Shown: positions 54,306-64,000 of the stretch, one piece after another
Numbering within the stretch: the stretch's first letter is position 1
How the letters are laid out: every line of letters begins with the position of its first letter
From: an uncultured Paracoccaceae bacterium
Lineage (GTDB): Bacteria; Pseudomonadota; Alphaproteobacteria; Rhodobacterales; Rhodobacteraceae
NCBI GenBank assembly: GCA_938002605.1
Contig: CALLAF010000004.1
Location: 62,001-126,000 of the forward strand
DNA: 64,000 nucleotides
Direction of reading: 5' to 3'
Notes under the pieces: generated by a model
Seen by the model: only the letters and a program-made list of their open reading frames with translations
Databases searched by the model: none
What the model was told of the DNA's origin: nothing
Program-made: the position numbers and the translations under genes

Positions 54306-54914
54306 ATGACCCGCGCGCTCGCGTGTTTGGCTGGGGTATCGGCGATTGCCGCCTGCACCCCGGTTACGACGCAAAATTCTGTGATTTTCGCCGAAAGCAG
54401 TGTCATCGTCCAAGCCCCAACCGGCTATTGCGTTGATGGCCCGGCCAGCAAACCCAGCACCGGGTTCGCCGTGGTGGCACCCTGTGCCACATTGGGTGGA
54501 ACACAAGCCGCGCCCAGCACCACCGCTGTCGCCACGGTCCAAGTCGGCGCTGCAGGTTCAGGCGCGGTTGCAGGATCCGAAACCGCACTGCGTGAATTTC
54601 TAGAAACCGAAGCAGGCGCAGCATTGTTAAGCAGTGCAGGCGATAGCAGCACAATCAGCGAAGTTGACGCACAAGCTGCCGACGGGCGCGTCATTGTGCA
54701 CTTCACCGACAGCGCCCCACACAGCATGCCCGGCCTTCAAGCCCAAGAATGGCGCGCATTCAAGGATATCAACGGGCGGCTTGTCACGGTTGCCCTGCGC
54801 GGCTTGGCCAGCGTGCCACTGAGTGAAAGTACAGGCATCTGGTTGCTTAACGCGGTAACCACAGGGGTCAAACCTGTCGTTTTCGAACCCGACGCGCAAC
54901 CAACTGAATCCTAG
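54306..54914 (+). CDS. Lipoprotein of unknown function
   Basis: 202-residue predicted lipoprotein. The N-terminus MTRALACLAGVSAIAACTP carries a lipobox (AIAAC; mature Cys at residue 17). The mature part is Ala/Thr/Ser rich with GYCVDGPASKPSTGFAVVAPC (two Cys) and a C-terminal half with VIVHFTDSAPHSMPGLQAQ. I cannot assign a family. It starts four bases after ilvD and is probably co-transcribed. A perfect hairpin (TCCTAGCA/TGCTAGGA, 54909-54931) includes its stop codon. Confidence 0.78.
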   Translation: MTRALACLAGVSAIAACTPVTTQNSVIFAESSVIVQAPTGYCVDGPASKPSTGFAVVAPCATLGGTQAAPSTTAVATVQVGAAGSGAVAGSETALREFLETEAGAALLSSAGDSSTISEVDAQAADGRVIVHFTDSAPHSMPGLQAQEWRAFKDINGRLVTVALRGLASVPLSESTGIWLLNAVTTGVKPVVFEPDAQPTES

Positions 54915-54931
54915 CAGATTTTATGCTAGGA
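54909..54931. repeat. Hairpin over the lipoprotein stop codon
   Basis: TCCTAGCA (54909-54916) pairs perfectly with TGCTAGGA (54924-54931) around a seven-base loop. The TAG stop (54912-54914) is in the stem. No T tract, so termination is doubtful. Confidence 0.5.
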
Positions 54932-54955
54932 TCAGCGCGCAATCTAAGGTGATGC

Positions 54956-55729
54956 ATGGCGATGAACCCGAAATCACTGTTGGGACGATTTATTCAACGG
55001 GCCGCGCTGGCGCGTTGGACCAATTCTGCGCGCGCGGCGCACAACACTGAATTAACGACGCTGCGCACATTACGCCAAGATGCGCGCCAGCTGCTGTTAC
55101 CATTACAAAAGCTCAACCAGATCGCGGAAACCCGTCTGGCACGCCCGCGTATCGGTTCCACCACATTTACGCGTGCTGCTGGCACCGATTGGTCATGGCG
55201 ACCGATAATTTGGCGCGCGGCACTGCCCAAACGAGGTCTGGCCCCCGCACAAAACAAAGACAGGCTAGGCGACGAGATTGGAATTTTCCATGACTGCAAA
55301 CGGCCCGAAATCAGCATCAGCCAATATCGCAATCTTGGGGCAGACGACCTTGCCGCATATGGGCTAGGGCTCGAAGTTTTTCATTTTGATGGTAGCTTTC
55401 TTTCACTGGTTGTTGACCTGCCAAAAGACGCCTGTATCGGGCTAAAAAGACGCCATGTGTTGCAATTGGCTGCGGTGATTGATCGTGAGATGCCGATCAA
55501 TATTTACGCCCGGCTGAACATCAAAAACGGGCCAAACGTTGAACAATCATTGCTGACTTTGCCTGCGGAGACGCGCGAAACATCGGTCGCGTTTGATCTG
55601 GCCTACACCCAACTGAACGAAGCGCGCACTGAAAAAATTTGGATTGATTTGCTGTTTGAAAATCCAAACATGAATAAGATCACAATCCGCGACATCAACA
55701 TCTGCCGCTACCCGCGCGCTGAAATCTAG
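54956..55729 (+). CDS. Conserved Rhodobacterales protein (DUF6478-like)
   Basis: 257-residue protein resembling the DUF6478 family known from Rhodobacterales. No signal peptide. The N-terminal part is Arg/Ala-rich and helical (FIQRAALARWTNSARAAHNTEL), followed by GTDWSWRPIIWRAALPKRG, a beta-rich central region FHDCKRPEISISQYRN and FHFDGSFLSLVVDLP, and ENPNMNKITIRDINICRYPRAEI at the C-terminus. Function unknown. It forms a set with the downstream 121-residue gene. Confidence 0.75.
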   Translation: MAMNPKSLLGRFIQRAALARWTNSARAAHNTELTTLRTLRQDARQLLLPLQKLNQIAETRLARPRIGSTTFTRAAGTDWSWRPIIWRAALPKRGLAPAQNKDRLGDEIGIFHDCKRPEISISQYRNLGADDLAAYGLGLEVFHFDGSFLSLVVDLPKDACIGLKRRHVLQLAAVIDREMPINIYARLNIKNGPNVEQSLLTLPAETRETSVAFDLAYTQLNEARTEKIWIDLLFENPNMNKITIRDINICRYPRAEI

Positions 55730-55749
55730 ACACGCAAGAAGGACCCGAC

Positions 55750-56115
55750 ATGGCCACATATGAGCTGACCAAAACGCGCCTGACCGCCGGTGTATGGGAA
55801 GGTGTGCTGACAGGTGCTGGTACCGACGAACCCGCATTGATCGCCACACATCAGGGTGATCCCGTTGTCGGGCTAAGTTTGGAATACGATACGACAGACG
55901 ACATATGGCTGGTTAAGTTCCCTATCCCGGCAAACCTGATCAGCGACGGCGTGCAAACCTTTGTCATCAGTGATGCCCGCGGGCAAACATTGGTCAGCTT
56001 TGCTCTACTGTCTGGGGAAGCCTTAGCCGAGGACATAAGGGCAGAAGTTGACCTACTGCGCGCAGAGTTGGACCTGCTCAAATCCGCGTTCCGGGCACAT
56101 TGTAACGGCGGATAA
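55750..56115 (+). CDS. Small conserved protein of unknown function
   Basis: 121-residue protein with a predicted beta-sandwich-like first 80 residues (MATYELTKTRLTAGVWEGVL ... VQTFVISDARGQTLVSFAL) and a C-terminal helix with heptad leucines (EVDLLRAELDLLKSAFRAH, about 97-115) that could oligomerise. It lies 20 bases after the DUF6478-like gene with an AAGGA ribosome site and probably shares its operon. No family name can be given. Confidence 0.72.
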   Translation: MATYELTKTRLTAGVWEGVLTGAGTDEPALIATHQGDPVVGLSLEYDTTDDIWLVKFPIPANLISDGVQTFVISDARGQTLVSFALLSGEALAEDIRAEVDLLRAELDLLKSAFRAHCNGG

Positions 56116-56185
56116 ATAGCAGAAAACTATCTAATTCGCCCTCAGCGAGGGGGCGGATGAAGTCGGTGATCCTTCGCAAAATCGA

Positions 56186-56635
56186 CTACATTTCCTGTTT
56201 TACCATTCCTCGTGATTGTGGATGAAACCCTTCGGGAAAGATCGTATTCCTATCATACTGCGCGCCTTCAAGAATTGCCCCGGTTAAGACAGCTCCGGTA
56301 AGATCAGCACCTTGTAACTGCGTATTGCCGCCCAAATTATCTCTTCCTAAGTGGGCGTTTTTAAAATTAGTACCTACGCATGATGCCCCACAAAGGTAAG
56401 CACCTTGCAAATTGGCACCTTCGAAGTTTGCCATGTCGAGATGTGCGTTAAATAGGCCCGCCCAATAAAGAACAGCGCCCTGAAAGTTAGCTCCTCCAAG
56501 TTGAGCACCATACAAATGAACACCTTCCCAGGAGACACCTTCAAATTGATCTTGACCTCTTGGGACTTTGTACGTTTTCAAAACTTCACCAAATTCATCT
56601 AGTATCTGAATTTCCATTATCATCGATCCGCCCAT
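56186..56635 (-). CDS. Pentapeptide-repeat protein
   Basis: 149-residue pentapeptide-repeat protein. Residues about 35-130 consist of tandem A(N/D)L/F-x-x units such as GAQLG GANFQ GAVLY and MANFE GANLQ GAYLC, forming a right-handed quadrilateral beta-helix. Short N- and C-terminal caps flank it. Some relatives mimic DNA and protect gyrase, but many have no known role; no claim is made here. The gene looks more AT-rich than neighbours and is alone between the ilvD group and dienoyl-CoA reductase, which suggests acquisition. Confidence 0.85.
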   Translation of the reverse strand: MGGSMIMEIQILDEFGEVLKTYKVPRGQDQFEGVSWEGVHLYGAQLGGANFQGAVLYWAGLFNAHLDMANFEGANLQGAYLCGASCVGTNFKNAHLGRDNLGGNTQLQGADLTGAVLTGAILEGAQYDRNTIFPEGFHPQSRGMVKQEM

Positions 56636-56753
56636 TTAGCGAAAAGACGACATAATAGCTGAAGCTGTATTAAATTGTAAGAAAGGTGCTAGATTTAGCG
56701 CCCAGTTGCTATTTTTGTCCGAAAAGAAAAATGCTTTGCTTGGACAGCCATGA

Positions 56754-58862
<2,109 letters not shown>

Positions 58863-58899
58863 CCAAAGCGCGAAAACCGCCTTGAAACAAGCGACTATC

Positions 58900-58958
58900 T
58901 GACAAAATCGTGGCTGATACCCCGGATTTGTCAGGCATATGTCCCATTCCTGCCTGAT
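58900..58958. promoter_or_regulatory. Overlapping inverted repeats upstream of the LysR gene
   Basis: CTGACAAA (58900-58907) is the inverse of TTTGTCAG (58928-58935). TCAGGCA (58932-58938), which shares four bases with the latter, is the inverse of TGCCTGA (58952-58958). The two pairings exclude each other if formed as RNA hairpins; as DNA they could be two operators. Lies between fadH and the LysR gene. Confidence 0.4.
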
Positions 58959-59003
58959 TTCACCGTCAAGAAATGTGCGTGAAGTTAGATTTTAGGAATG
59001 TGT

Positions 59004-59909
59004 ATGGATCGCCTGACGGAAATGGAAGCCTTTGCTACGGTTGTTGACCAGGGCGGTTTCACAGATGCGGCTAAAAAGATGGGGATTTCTAAATCCGCCG
59101 TTTCCAAACATGTTTCCTCGCTTGAAGCGCGCCTTGGCGCGCGCCTGCTCAACCGGACGACACGCCGCGTCAGCCCAACTGAAATCGGGCTTGCCTATTA
59201 CGACCGCGCTTGCCGTGTTTTGAACGACGCCGGAGAGGCGGATGCGCTTGTGACCTCAATGCAATCCGCACCCTCTGGCCTGTTGCGGATCAGTGTCGCC
59301 ACCGATTTTGGCGTGAACCATCTGTCGCCTGTGCTGGGGGATTTTCTGCGCGAATTTCCTGACATCACGGTCAACATGGTGTTGAACAATCGCTACGTCG
59401 AACTGATTTCCGAAGGGTTTGACATGGCCGTACGTATTGGTGAACTCGAAGACAGCACCCTGCGCGCCCGCAAGCTGACCGAAACAACCCGGCGCATGAT
59501 CGCAAGCCCCGCCTATTTTGAACAATACGGGCGACCAGAAAAGATCGATGATCTGAACGATCACAAGCTGCTACACTATTCCAATCAAGCAAATTCAGCT
59601 GTGTGGAAATTGACTGCGCCCTCTGGCGAAAAGCGGCAGGTGCGCACGGCGGGCTGGCTGACGGTCAATGACGGTCAGTCACTGTTGAATGCCTGTGTCA
59701 GTGGATTGGGAATCGCATATTTGCCATCGTTCTTATACGCAGACGCTTTGCGGCAGGGTCTGGTCGAAGAGGCCATTCCTGACCTGCCAGTAGAATCCCA
59801 AGGCATCTATGCCGTCTACCCCCCTGGGCGGTTTACACAGCCGAAAGTGCGCGCATTCATTGACTTTCTCGCACATGCATTCGCCGACAAAAGCCCCAAC
59901 TCCTGGTAA
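59004..59909 (+). CDS. LysR-family transcriptional regulator
   Basis: 301-residue LysR-type regulator. The helix-turn-helix occupies about residues 1-60 (MDRLTEMEAFATVVDQGGFT ... SKSAVSKHVSSLEARLGARLLNRTTRR), and the effector domain about 88-300 (GLLRISVATDFGVNHLSPVL). This is the CrgA/DsdC-like group with the RLTEMEAF start. The ATG at 59004 follows TTAGGA. Target genes unknown; fadH upstream on the same strand and the repeats between are candidates for control. Confidence 0.93.
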   Translation: MDRLTEMEAFATVVDQGGFTDAAKKMGISKSAVSKHVSSLEARLGARLLNRTTRRVSPTEIGLAYYDRACRVLNDAGEADALVTSMQSAPSGLLRISVATDFGVNHLSPVLGDFLREFPDITVNMVLNNRYVELISEGFDMAVRIGELEDSTLRARKLTETTRRMIASPAYFEQYGRPEKIDDLNDHKLLHYSNQANSAVWKLTAPSGEKRQVRTAGWLTVNDGQSLLNACVSGLGIAYLPSFLYADALRQGLVEEAIPDLPVESQGIYAVYPPGRFTQPKVRAFIDFLAHAFADKSPNSW

Positions 59910-59935
59910 GGCCACGGGCGATTTTCTTTGTGCGA

Positions 59936-59950
59936 TTAAACCTGAATTAA
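59936..59950 (+). promoter_or_regulatory. Perfect CtrA-type site (TTAA-N7-TTAA)
   Basis: TTAAACCTGAATTAA matches the full CtrA consensus exactly. It lies 25 bases before the start of the diguanylate cyclase gene, so it overlaps the likely promoter or leader. In Rhodobacterales CtrA controls motility, signalling and gene transfer agent genes. Confidence 0.65.
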
Positions 59951-59974
59951 TGAAGCGGCGCTATCTTCGCCGCT

Positions 59975-60730
59975 ATGATAGATACTCGATTTGACAGGCT
60001 CATGCGCATACTGGAACCCCGCAGCGGATCAGCCGTTGTTGGGCGTTTTACTGTGGCTGTGTGCCTTATCGCACTTGTGAACATCGGCTTTATGCGGGCG
60101 TATGGTCTGTCGCACCTCGTTACGCCGCTTTATTATGTCTTACATGCTGTATTTGTGGGCGGGCCTTTTGTTTTATTTGCCCTCGCCGTCATCGTTTTTC
60201 AGATCCAATTGCAGCGTAAACTTTCATTCTTGTCACGCAAGGATGGGCTGACGGGGTTGAATAACCGACGCACCTTTTTGGAACATACCGACAGCCGGCG
60301 CAAAGATTGCAAGGATGGGGTGCTGCTGCTTGTTGATGCCGACAACTTCAAGCGCATCAACGATACATATGGGCATCAAACGGGCGATCTTTGCCTGAAA
60401 CGCATTGCCGAAACGCTTCGTAAAAACGTGCGACACGATGATATTATTGGCCGGGTCGGCGGTGAAGAATTCGCAATTTTCCTGCGCAACGCATCGCTTG
60501 AACAAGCAAGTGCGGTTGGCGAACGCCTAACGAAACCAATCATTTTTCGCCCTGCTAATGGGAGTAGCGCGCGTGATCTTCGGGTCACACTTTCCGTCGG
60601 CGCGGCGATGAATTTTGCAGATCAACCTCTTGACACATTGTTCGCGCGCGCCGATCAAGCCTTGTACAAGGCAAAAGCGGACGGGCGCGCACGGCTTGTC
60701 GTGTGGACAGAACAACTGCCTGTGCACTAA
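59975..60730 (+). CDS. Membrane diguanylate cyclase (GGDEF)
   Basis: 251-residue protein. Two helices at about 23-40 and 58-78 anchor it in the inner membrane; the GGDEF domain (about 88-248) makes cyclic di-GMP from two GTP. Landmarks are DGLTGLNNRRTF, LLVDADNFKRINDTYGHQTGD, and the active-site GGEEF at 162-166. An inhibitory I-site RxxD (Arg153-Asp156) stands exactly five residues before it, so feedback by cyclic di-GMP is expected. No sensory domain beyond the short membrane part. A CtrA box lies just upstream. Confidence 0.95.
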   Translation: MIDTRFDRLMRILEPRSGSAVVGRFTVAVCLIALVNIGFMRAYGLSHLVTPLYYVLHAVFVGGPFVLFALAVIVFQIQLQRKLSFLSRKDGLTGLNNRRTFLEHTDSRRKDCKDGVLLLVDADNFKRINDTYGHQTGDLCLKRIAETLRKNVRHDDIIGRVGGEEFAIFLRNASLEQASAVGERLTKPIIFRPANGSSARDLRVTLSVGAAMNFADQPLDTLFARADQALYKAKADGRARLVVWTEQLPVH

Positions 60731-60731
60731 T

Positions 60732-61712
60732 TTAGTCAGATGTCGATGTAACGATCACTTCAACCCGACGGTTTTCTTGACGCCCAGCTTCCGTCAAATT
60801 GGAAGCAATCGGGGCCAAATACCCCATGCCTTCCGCCGCGAGTTGCGCGCGTGCAACCCCGTAATCAGCAACCAACCGCTCCAGAACAGATCCCGCACGT
60901 CGTTTAGAAAGCGCAATATTTGCATCAAGCGAACCGGACGCATCGGTATGCCCGACAAGCGCGACCTTGCGATCAGGATGGTCCGCCAGATAGTCAGCCA
61001 GCGCTTGCAGTGCTTCCATATTGCCAGCCGCCAATTGCGACGATCCGATTTCAAAGCGCAAATCTGCCAAGATCGCGTGGCCATTTTGATCAAGTTGGTC
61101 CGCAAGACTACCTGTGTTCACATGCGCAACTGCACCCGCAGCTGGCCCTACGGCAACCGTGGCGGGCGACGCTGTCAGGGTTTCAGGGCCTACATGCACG
61201 ACTTGCACAAATCCGGCCTGCGCGGTTCGGGTGACCAACAAGGTCAGTTGTTCGGGGCCATCTGCCCCGATCCGCACTGCAGACAAAAATCGAAAATCAC
61301 CGATATTAATCTGCATTTCTGGCGGCGGTAGCGTCATCGTGCCAAAGCGAAAATCAAAGCCCCCGCAGGCTTCTGTCTGACATTCGAACACAATCTGGTA
61401 GCGGTCATCGCGCAATTGATCCCGCAAGGGGCGCAGCAATTGCAAAGTCGTCAGCCCCTGCGTGTCTATTCGCCAGGCCTGCTTGGTCACGGTGCCTTCG
61501 ACAATTTCGACGGGCAAAACACCATTCGCCCAGATATCAACTGGCATCGCATAGCTATCCAAAGCAGCAATATCTTGCGTTTGCAGCGTCGCATTGCTCG
61601 GGAATTGTAGTGTTTCAGCACCGCCCGCCGTCCCCAAAACCCACAGCAAACATATTCCCGCCGTGTACCAGCTGGGAACTAAGGTCGCGATGGGGTGCTG
61701 GATGCGGTTCAA
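60732..61712 (-). CDS. OmpA-family envelope protein
   Basis: 326-residue exported protein with a C-terminal OmpA-like peptidoglycan-binding domain (about 210-325): LADLRFEIGSSQL, ALADYLADHPDRKVALVGHTDASGSLDANIALSKRRA and the final ENRRVEVIV. The start is a TTG at 61712, supported by GGAG seven bases upstream and because no ATG occurs before a plausible signal segment (AGICLLWVLGTAGGA). The N-terminal 190 residues are a beta-rich region of unknown role. It starts inside the spacing left by the upstream GNAT gene, four bases after its stop. Confidence 0.86.
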   Translation of the reverse strand: MNRIQHPIATLVPSWYTAGICLLWVLGTAGGAETLQFPSNATLQTQDIAALDSYAMPVDIWANGVLPVEIVEGTVTKQAWRIDTQGLTTLQLLRPLRDQLRDDRYQIVFECQTEACGGFDFRFGTMTLPPPEMQINIGDFRFLSAVRIGADGPEQLTLLVTRTAQAGFVQVVHVGPETLTASPATVAVGPAAGAVAHVNTGSLADQLDQNGHAILADLRFEIGSSQLAAGNMEALQALADYLADHPDRKVALVGHTDASGSLDANIALSKRRAGSVLERLVADYGVARAQLAAEGMGYLAPIASNLTEAGRQENRRVEVIVTSTSD

Positions 61713-61716
61713 CAGG

Positions 61717-62439
61717 TTACTCCGGCAACATCCGATAGTGGTACTGTCCCGCAGGGGTCATGCCAAGGGACCTATAAAGCGCATTTGCAGCTTCGTTTTC
61801 TTGGGTCGTCACGAGCGTGAGATAGGCTGCGCCCTGCGTCTGTGCCCAATGTGCCGCCGCAACGGTCAAATCCCGCGCGAGCCCTTTGCGTCGGTGTGCA
61901 GATGAAACTTCAAGCGCGTGAATCATCGCACAATCCCCAGCGATAGCGACATAAACACTGCCTGCGGGCGCATCGCCGACCCGGCCAAGAAGCGTCACCT
62001 TGGGATCGCGGGCCCGGTCCATAATCGCGATCCGGCCCGGCCCAATGCCACCTTGCGCCCAAATCTCAATCTGCACGGCCAGCGGCGGCCAAGCCGCAAA
62101 ACTGCGCTCTGGGTCGCGTGGGTACGCAATATCTGCGACCGCAGCTGCGTACATTTGCACCGGATCTTTGATCACATATCCGCGTTCAGCCAACATGGCA
62201 TCAAGCCGTTCTTCACCAGCACGGATCATAAAAAGCGGGCGCTGCCCACCGTCAATCATCGCCTCTTGGGCGATTTCGATGTCGGCTTCTTGAAAGGGTT
62301 GCTCTGCGGTTGCGGCATTGACCCGGCTGCTGTTGCTATCGTCAAGCCGGACAGTCCAAGGACCGAGCGCCTGTTTCACGGCGGCGGGCCAGGTCCCCTC
62401 GATCACTGCATATAGTTTTCGTGCATCTGGAAAACTCAT
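61717..62439 (-). CDS. GNAT-family N-acetyltransferase
   Basis: 240-residue acetyltransferase. The N-terminal part (about 1-115) is an extra region; the GNAT fold is in about 120-240, with the acetyl-CoA loop VSSAHRRKGLARDLTVAAA (R/Q-x-x-G-x-G/A) and VTTQENEAANALYRSLGM near the end. Substrate unknown. Its ATG overlaps the stop of the CinA-like gene (62436-62439), so the two are probably co-translated. Confidence 0.87.
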   Translation of the reverse strand: MSFPDARKLYAVIEGTWPAAVKQALGPWTVRLDDSNSSRVNAATAEQPFQEADIEIAQEAMIDGGQRPLFMIRAGEERLDAMLAERGYVIKDPVQMYAAAVADIAYPRDPERSFAAWPPLAVQIEIWAQGGIGPGRIAIMDRARDPKVTLLGRVGDAPAGSVYVAIAGDCAMIHALEVSSAHRRKGLARDLTVAAAHWAQTQGAAYLTLVTTQENEAANALYRSLGMTPAGQYHYRMLPE

Positions 62440-63158
62440 TCACAAAACACCTTCTTTAGCGCGATAAACGCCGAATCAAGCTGCGCAATATCACTTCCAC
62501 GCAGCACGAGGTTGGTACCATATTGGCCATCTTTCTGAAACGGGTATGACCCGACCGAAAGATCGCTGTGCTGGGTCGCGAATGCGGTCAAGCGCGCGGC
62601 GACATCCCCTTCGCCTTGCATCAATGGCAGGGTGCGCGACTGTAATGGCGCGCCACCCGCCAATTCCGGCAAAATACTCGCCACCATGGCCTGAAACACC
62701 GACGGCACCCCTGCCATGACATGCACGTTGCCCAAGGTAAATCCGGGGGCAATGCTGACAGGGTTATCGATAAGCACGGCCCCATCAGGAATGCGGGCCA
62801 TGCGCAAACGCGCCGCGTTTAATTCCTTGCCAGAGGCGTCATAATGCGCTTGTAGCAGGGCCTTTGCATCATCGCGCACATCGATTGCGCGATCAAACGC
62901 GGCGGCGATACAGTCAGCGGTGATATCATCATGGGTTGGGCCAATGCCACCGCTTGTGAAAACATGGTCATACCAGTCCGACAATGCACGCACTGCGGCG
63001 ATAATCGCCGGGCGGTCATCGCTGACCACGCGGACTTCGCGTAGGTCAACGCCGACGGCAGTCAATGCCCCCGCAAGGTGATGCATGTTCGCATCGCGCG
63101 TGCGCCCAGACAGAATTTCGTCACCAATCACAAGCATAGCGGCGGTTGGGTTGGGCAT
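62436..63158 (-). CDS. Molybdopterin-binding domain protein (CinA N-terminal-like)
   Basis: 240-residue MoCF-fold protein like the N-terminal domain of CinA, lacking the C-terminal nicotinamide-nucleotide amidase domain. AAMLVIGDEILSGRTRDAN and FTSGGIGPTHDDITADCIAAAF are diagnostic. Related proteins have ADP-ribose/CoA pyrophosphatase activity; the role here is unproven. The ATG at 63158 follows AGGAGA; the longer reading to 63191 is not needed. It lies upstream of the GNAT gene. Confidence 0.9.
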   Translation of the reverse strand: MPNPTAAMLVIGDEILSGRTRDANMHHLAGALTAVGVDLREVRVVSDDRPAIIAAVRALSDWYDHVFTSGGIGPTHDDITADCIAAAFDRAIDVRDDAKALLQAHYDASGKELNAARLRMARIPDGAVLIDNPVSIAPGFTLGNVHVMAGVPSVFQAMVASILPELAGGAPLQSRTLPLMQGEGDVAARLTAFATQHSDLSVGSYPFQKDGQYGTNLVLRGSDIAQLDSAFIALKKVFCE

Positions 63159-63220
63159 TAGCGATCTCCTACGGGTGGTGTTCAGATGCACACACCTATG
63201 ACGCGCACATGCCCGCGAAT

Positions 63221-64000
63221 CTATACCCCATATTCATCGCGCAAAAGGTTCTTTTGGACCTTACCCATCGTATTGCGCGGCAACGCGTCGCGCATGATAT
63301 AGCGGCGCGGGTGCTTAAACCGGGCCAACTCTGCCGTGACCTGTGCCGCGATTTCATCGCTGGTCACCGCCGCCTCGGGTTCAAGAATAACCGCAGCCAG
63401 AACCGATTCACCAAAATCGGGATGCGGCACGCCAAAAACAGCACTTTCCAAGACCCCGTCAACATCATTGATCACGTCCTCGATCTCTTTGGGGTAGATG
63501 TTGTAGCCGCCAGAAATAATCAGGTCTTTTTGACGTCCAACAATGCTAATCCGTCCGTCTTCAGCTGCGACGCCAAGATCACCGGTAATAAAAAATCCAG
63601 TCTCGCGCAGCTCTTCACGGGTTTTTTCGGGCATATTGAGGTAGCCTTGGAATACGTTGTCACCGCGAACTTCGATCATGCCGATGTCGCCTGCGGGTAC
63701 GGGTGCGCCTGTGTCTGGGTCAGTGATGATCACTTCGGTGCCGGGCAGCGGATAGCCGACCGTGCCCGCAATCCGGTCGCCCGCGAAAGGATTTGACGTG
63801 ATCATATTGGTTTCAGTCATCCCGTAGCGTTCCAAAATACGCTGGCCGGTCCGTTGTTCAAACGCAGTATGGGTTTCGGCCAATAGCGGGGCCGAACCTG
63901 AAACGAACAAACGCATGTTTGCGCAAAGATCGCCAGTCAAGCGCTGGTCATCTAACAGCCGCGTGTAGAACGTCGGCACCCCCATCAACATGGTCGATTT
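63221..64000 (-). CDS. Malonyl-CoA ligase (MatB-like), C-terminal part
   Basis: The frame is open through the window edge, so the gene is partial; about 260 residues are visible. It is an acyl-AMP-forming ligase: the ERYGMTETNMITSNP motif, GTVGYPLPGTEVIITD, the hinge region FITGDLGVAAEDGRISIVGRQKDLIISGGYNIYPKEIE and the C-terminal PRNTMGKVQKNLLRD with the catalytic Lys. MLMGVPTFYTRLL near the visible start and the overall pattern match malonate-CoA ligase MatB, which activates malonate to malonyl-CoA. Assignment of malonate is probable. Confidence 0.85.
   Translation of the reverse strand, partial: KSTMLMGVPTFYTRLLDDQRLTGDLCANMRLFVSGSAPLLAETHTAFEQRTGQRILERYGMTETNMITSNPFAGDRIAGTVGYPLPGTEVIITDPDTGAPVPAGDIGMIEVRGDNVFQGYLNMPEKTREELRETGFFITGDLGVAAEDGRISIVGRQKDLIISGGYNIYPKEIEDVINDVDGVLESAVFGVPHPDFGESVLAAVILEPEAAVTSDEIAAQVTAELARFKHPRRYIMRDALPRNTMGKVQKNLLRDEYGV

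Noticed and set aside
56138-56156. CGCCCTC-AGC-GAGGGGGCG as terminator for the small gene at 55750
   Set aside because: Short imperfect stem and no T run follows it; evidence is too weak to call.

Overview
The window is a chromosomal segment of an alphaproteobacterium, most likely a marine Rhodobacterales (Roseobacter group) species. The basis is gene content and order: a zapE ATPase, ETF-ubiquinone oxidoreductase, a malonyl-CoA ligase, Lrp-type regulator divergent from alanine dehydrogenase, glnK-amtB, accD-folC, a family resembling DUF6478, and a full CtrA-type site. Base composition is moderately GC-rich with a few lower-GC islands. I see no rRNA, tRNA, CRISPR array, prophage, integrase or insertion sequence. 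Coding is dense: about 70 genes, no gene-free stretch above 300 bases (longest about 270, at 32551-32823 and 47718-47984), many 4-base ATGA overlaps and several convergent pairs whose stop codons overlap.

Layout. 1-6.3 kb: tail of an unknown gene, zapE, an MFS carrier, then a leftward HAD phosphatase / ornithine-cyclodeaminase-like / alpha-beta hydrolase run and S-formylglutathione hydrolase with YaiI. 6.4-12.7 kb: a membrane protein, greA, ETF-QO with a DUF1493 protein, a secreted MuiA-like (DUF4139) protein and a DMT exporter. 12.8-18.5 kb: asd, a secreted YHYH protein, the lrp/ald divergon, mscL, a nu-class-like glutathione transferase and YtoQ. 18.6-26.8 kb: pheT and pheS separated by two accessory genes and structured repeats, a lysozyme-like secreted protein, rplT-rpmI, a small membrane protein, pyruvate kinase, DUF1244. 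26.8-32.6 kb: a beta-barrel protein, the D-amino-acid operon dgcN-dgcA-dat, and glnK-amtB. 32.8-38.5 kb: a class A penicillin-binding protein and a type I secretion ABC/adaptor pair. 38.6-46 kb: RidA-GDPD-GNAT-PhhB-MscS, a peroxiredoxin, FAD reductase-rsmD-HAD, ispE. 46-52.5 kb: TPR lipid/secreted-type protein, accD-folC operon, an orphan protein with an eCIS-cargo-like leader, and a CPBP membrane protease. 52.6-64 kb: ilvD with three Rhodobacterales-type genes, a pentapeptide-repeat protein, 2,4-dienoyl-CoA reductase, LysR, a diguanylate cyclase behind a CtrA site, an OmpA-family protein, GNAT, a CinA-like domain protein and the 3' part of a malonyl-CoA ligase gene.

How genes work together. 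dgcN-dgcA-dat form a coherent route for D-glutamate and related D-amino acids. glnK-amtB is the ammonium sensing/uptake pair. ETF-QO, dienoyl-CoA reductase, malonyl-CoA ligase and accD touch fatty-acid and electron-transfer metabolism. Ribosomal proteins, pheST, greA, pyk, asd, ispE, folC and ilvD are core housekeeping.

Most interesting signals: (1) the orphan 219-residue protein at 50893-51552, whose N-terminus resembles leaders of contractile-injection-system cargo/polymorphic toxins; (2) three copies of a 23-base palindrome (10011, 21022, 30676) whose stems differ but always stay perfectly paired; (3) a perfect TTAA-N7-TTAA box before a diguanylate cyclase with an intact I-site; (4) overlapping alternative inverted repeats before the LysR gene; (5) tandem 11-mers between glnK and the penicillin-binding protein. 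All functional statements come from reading motifs by eye; no database search was run.
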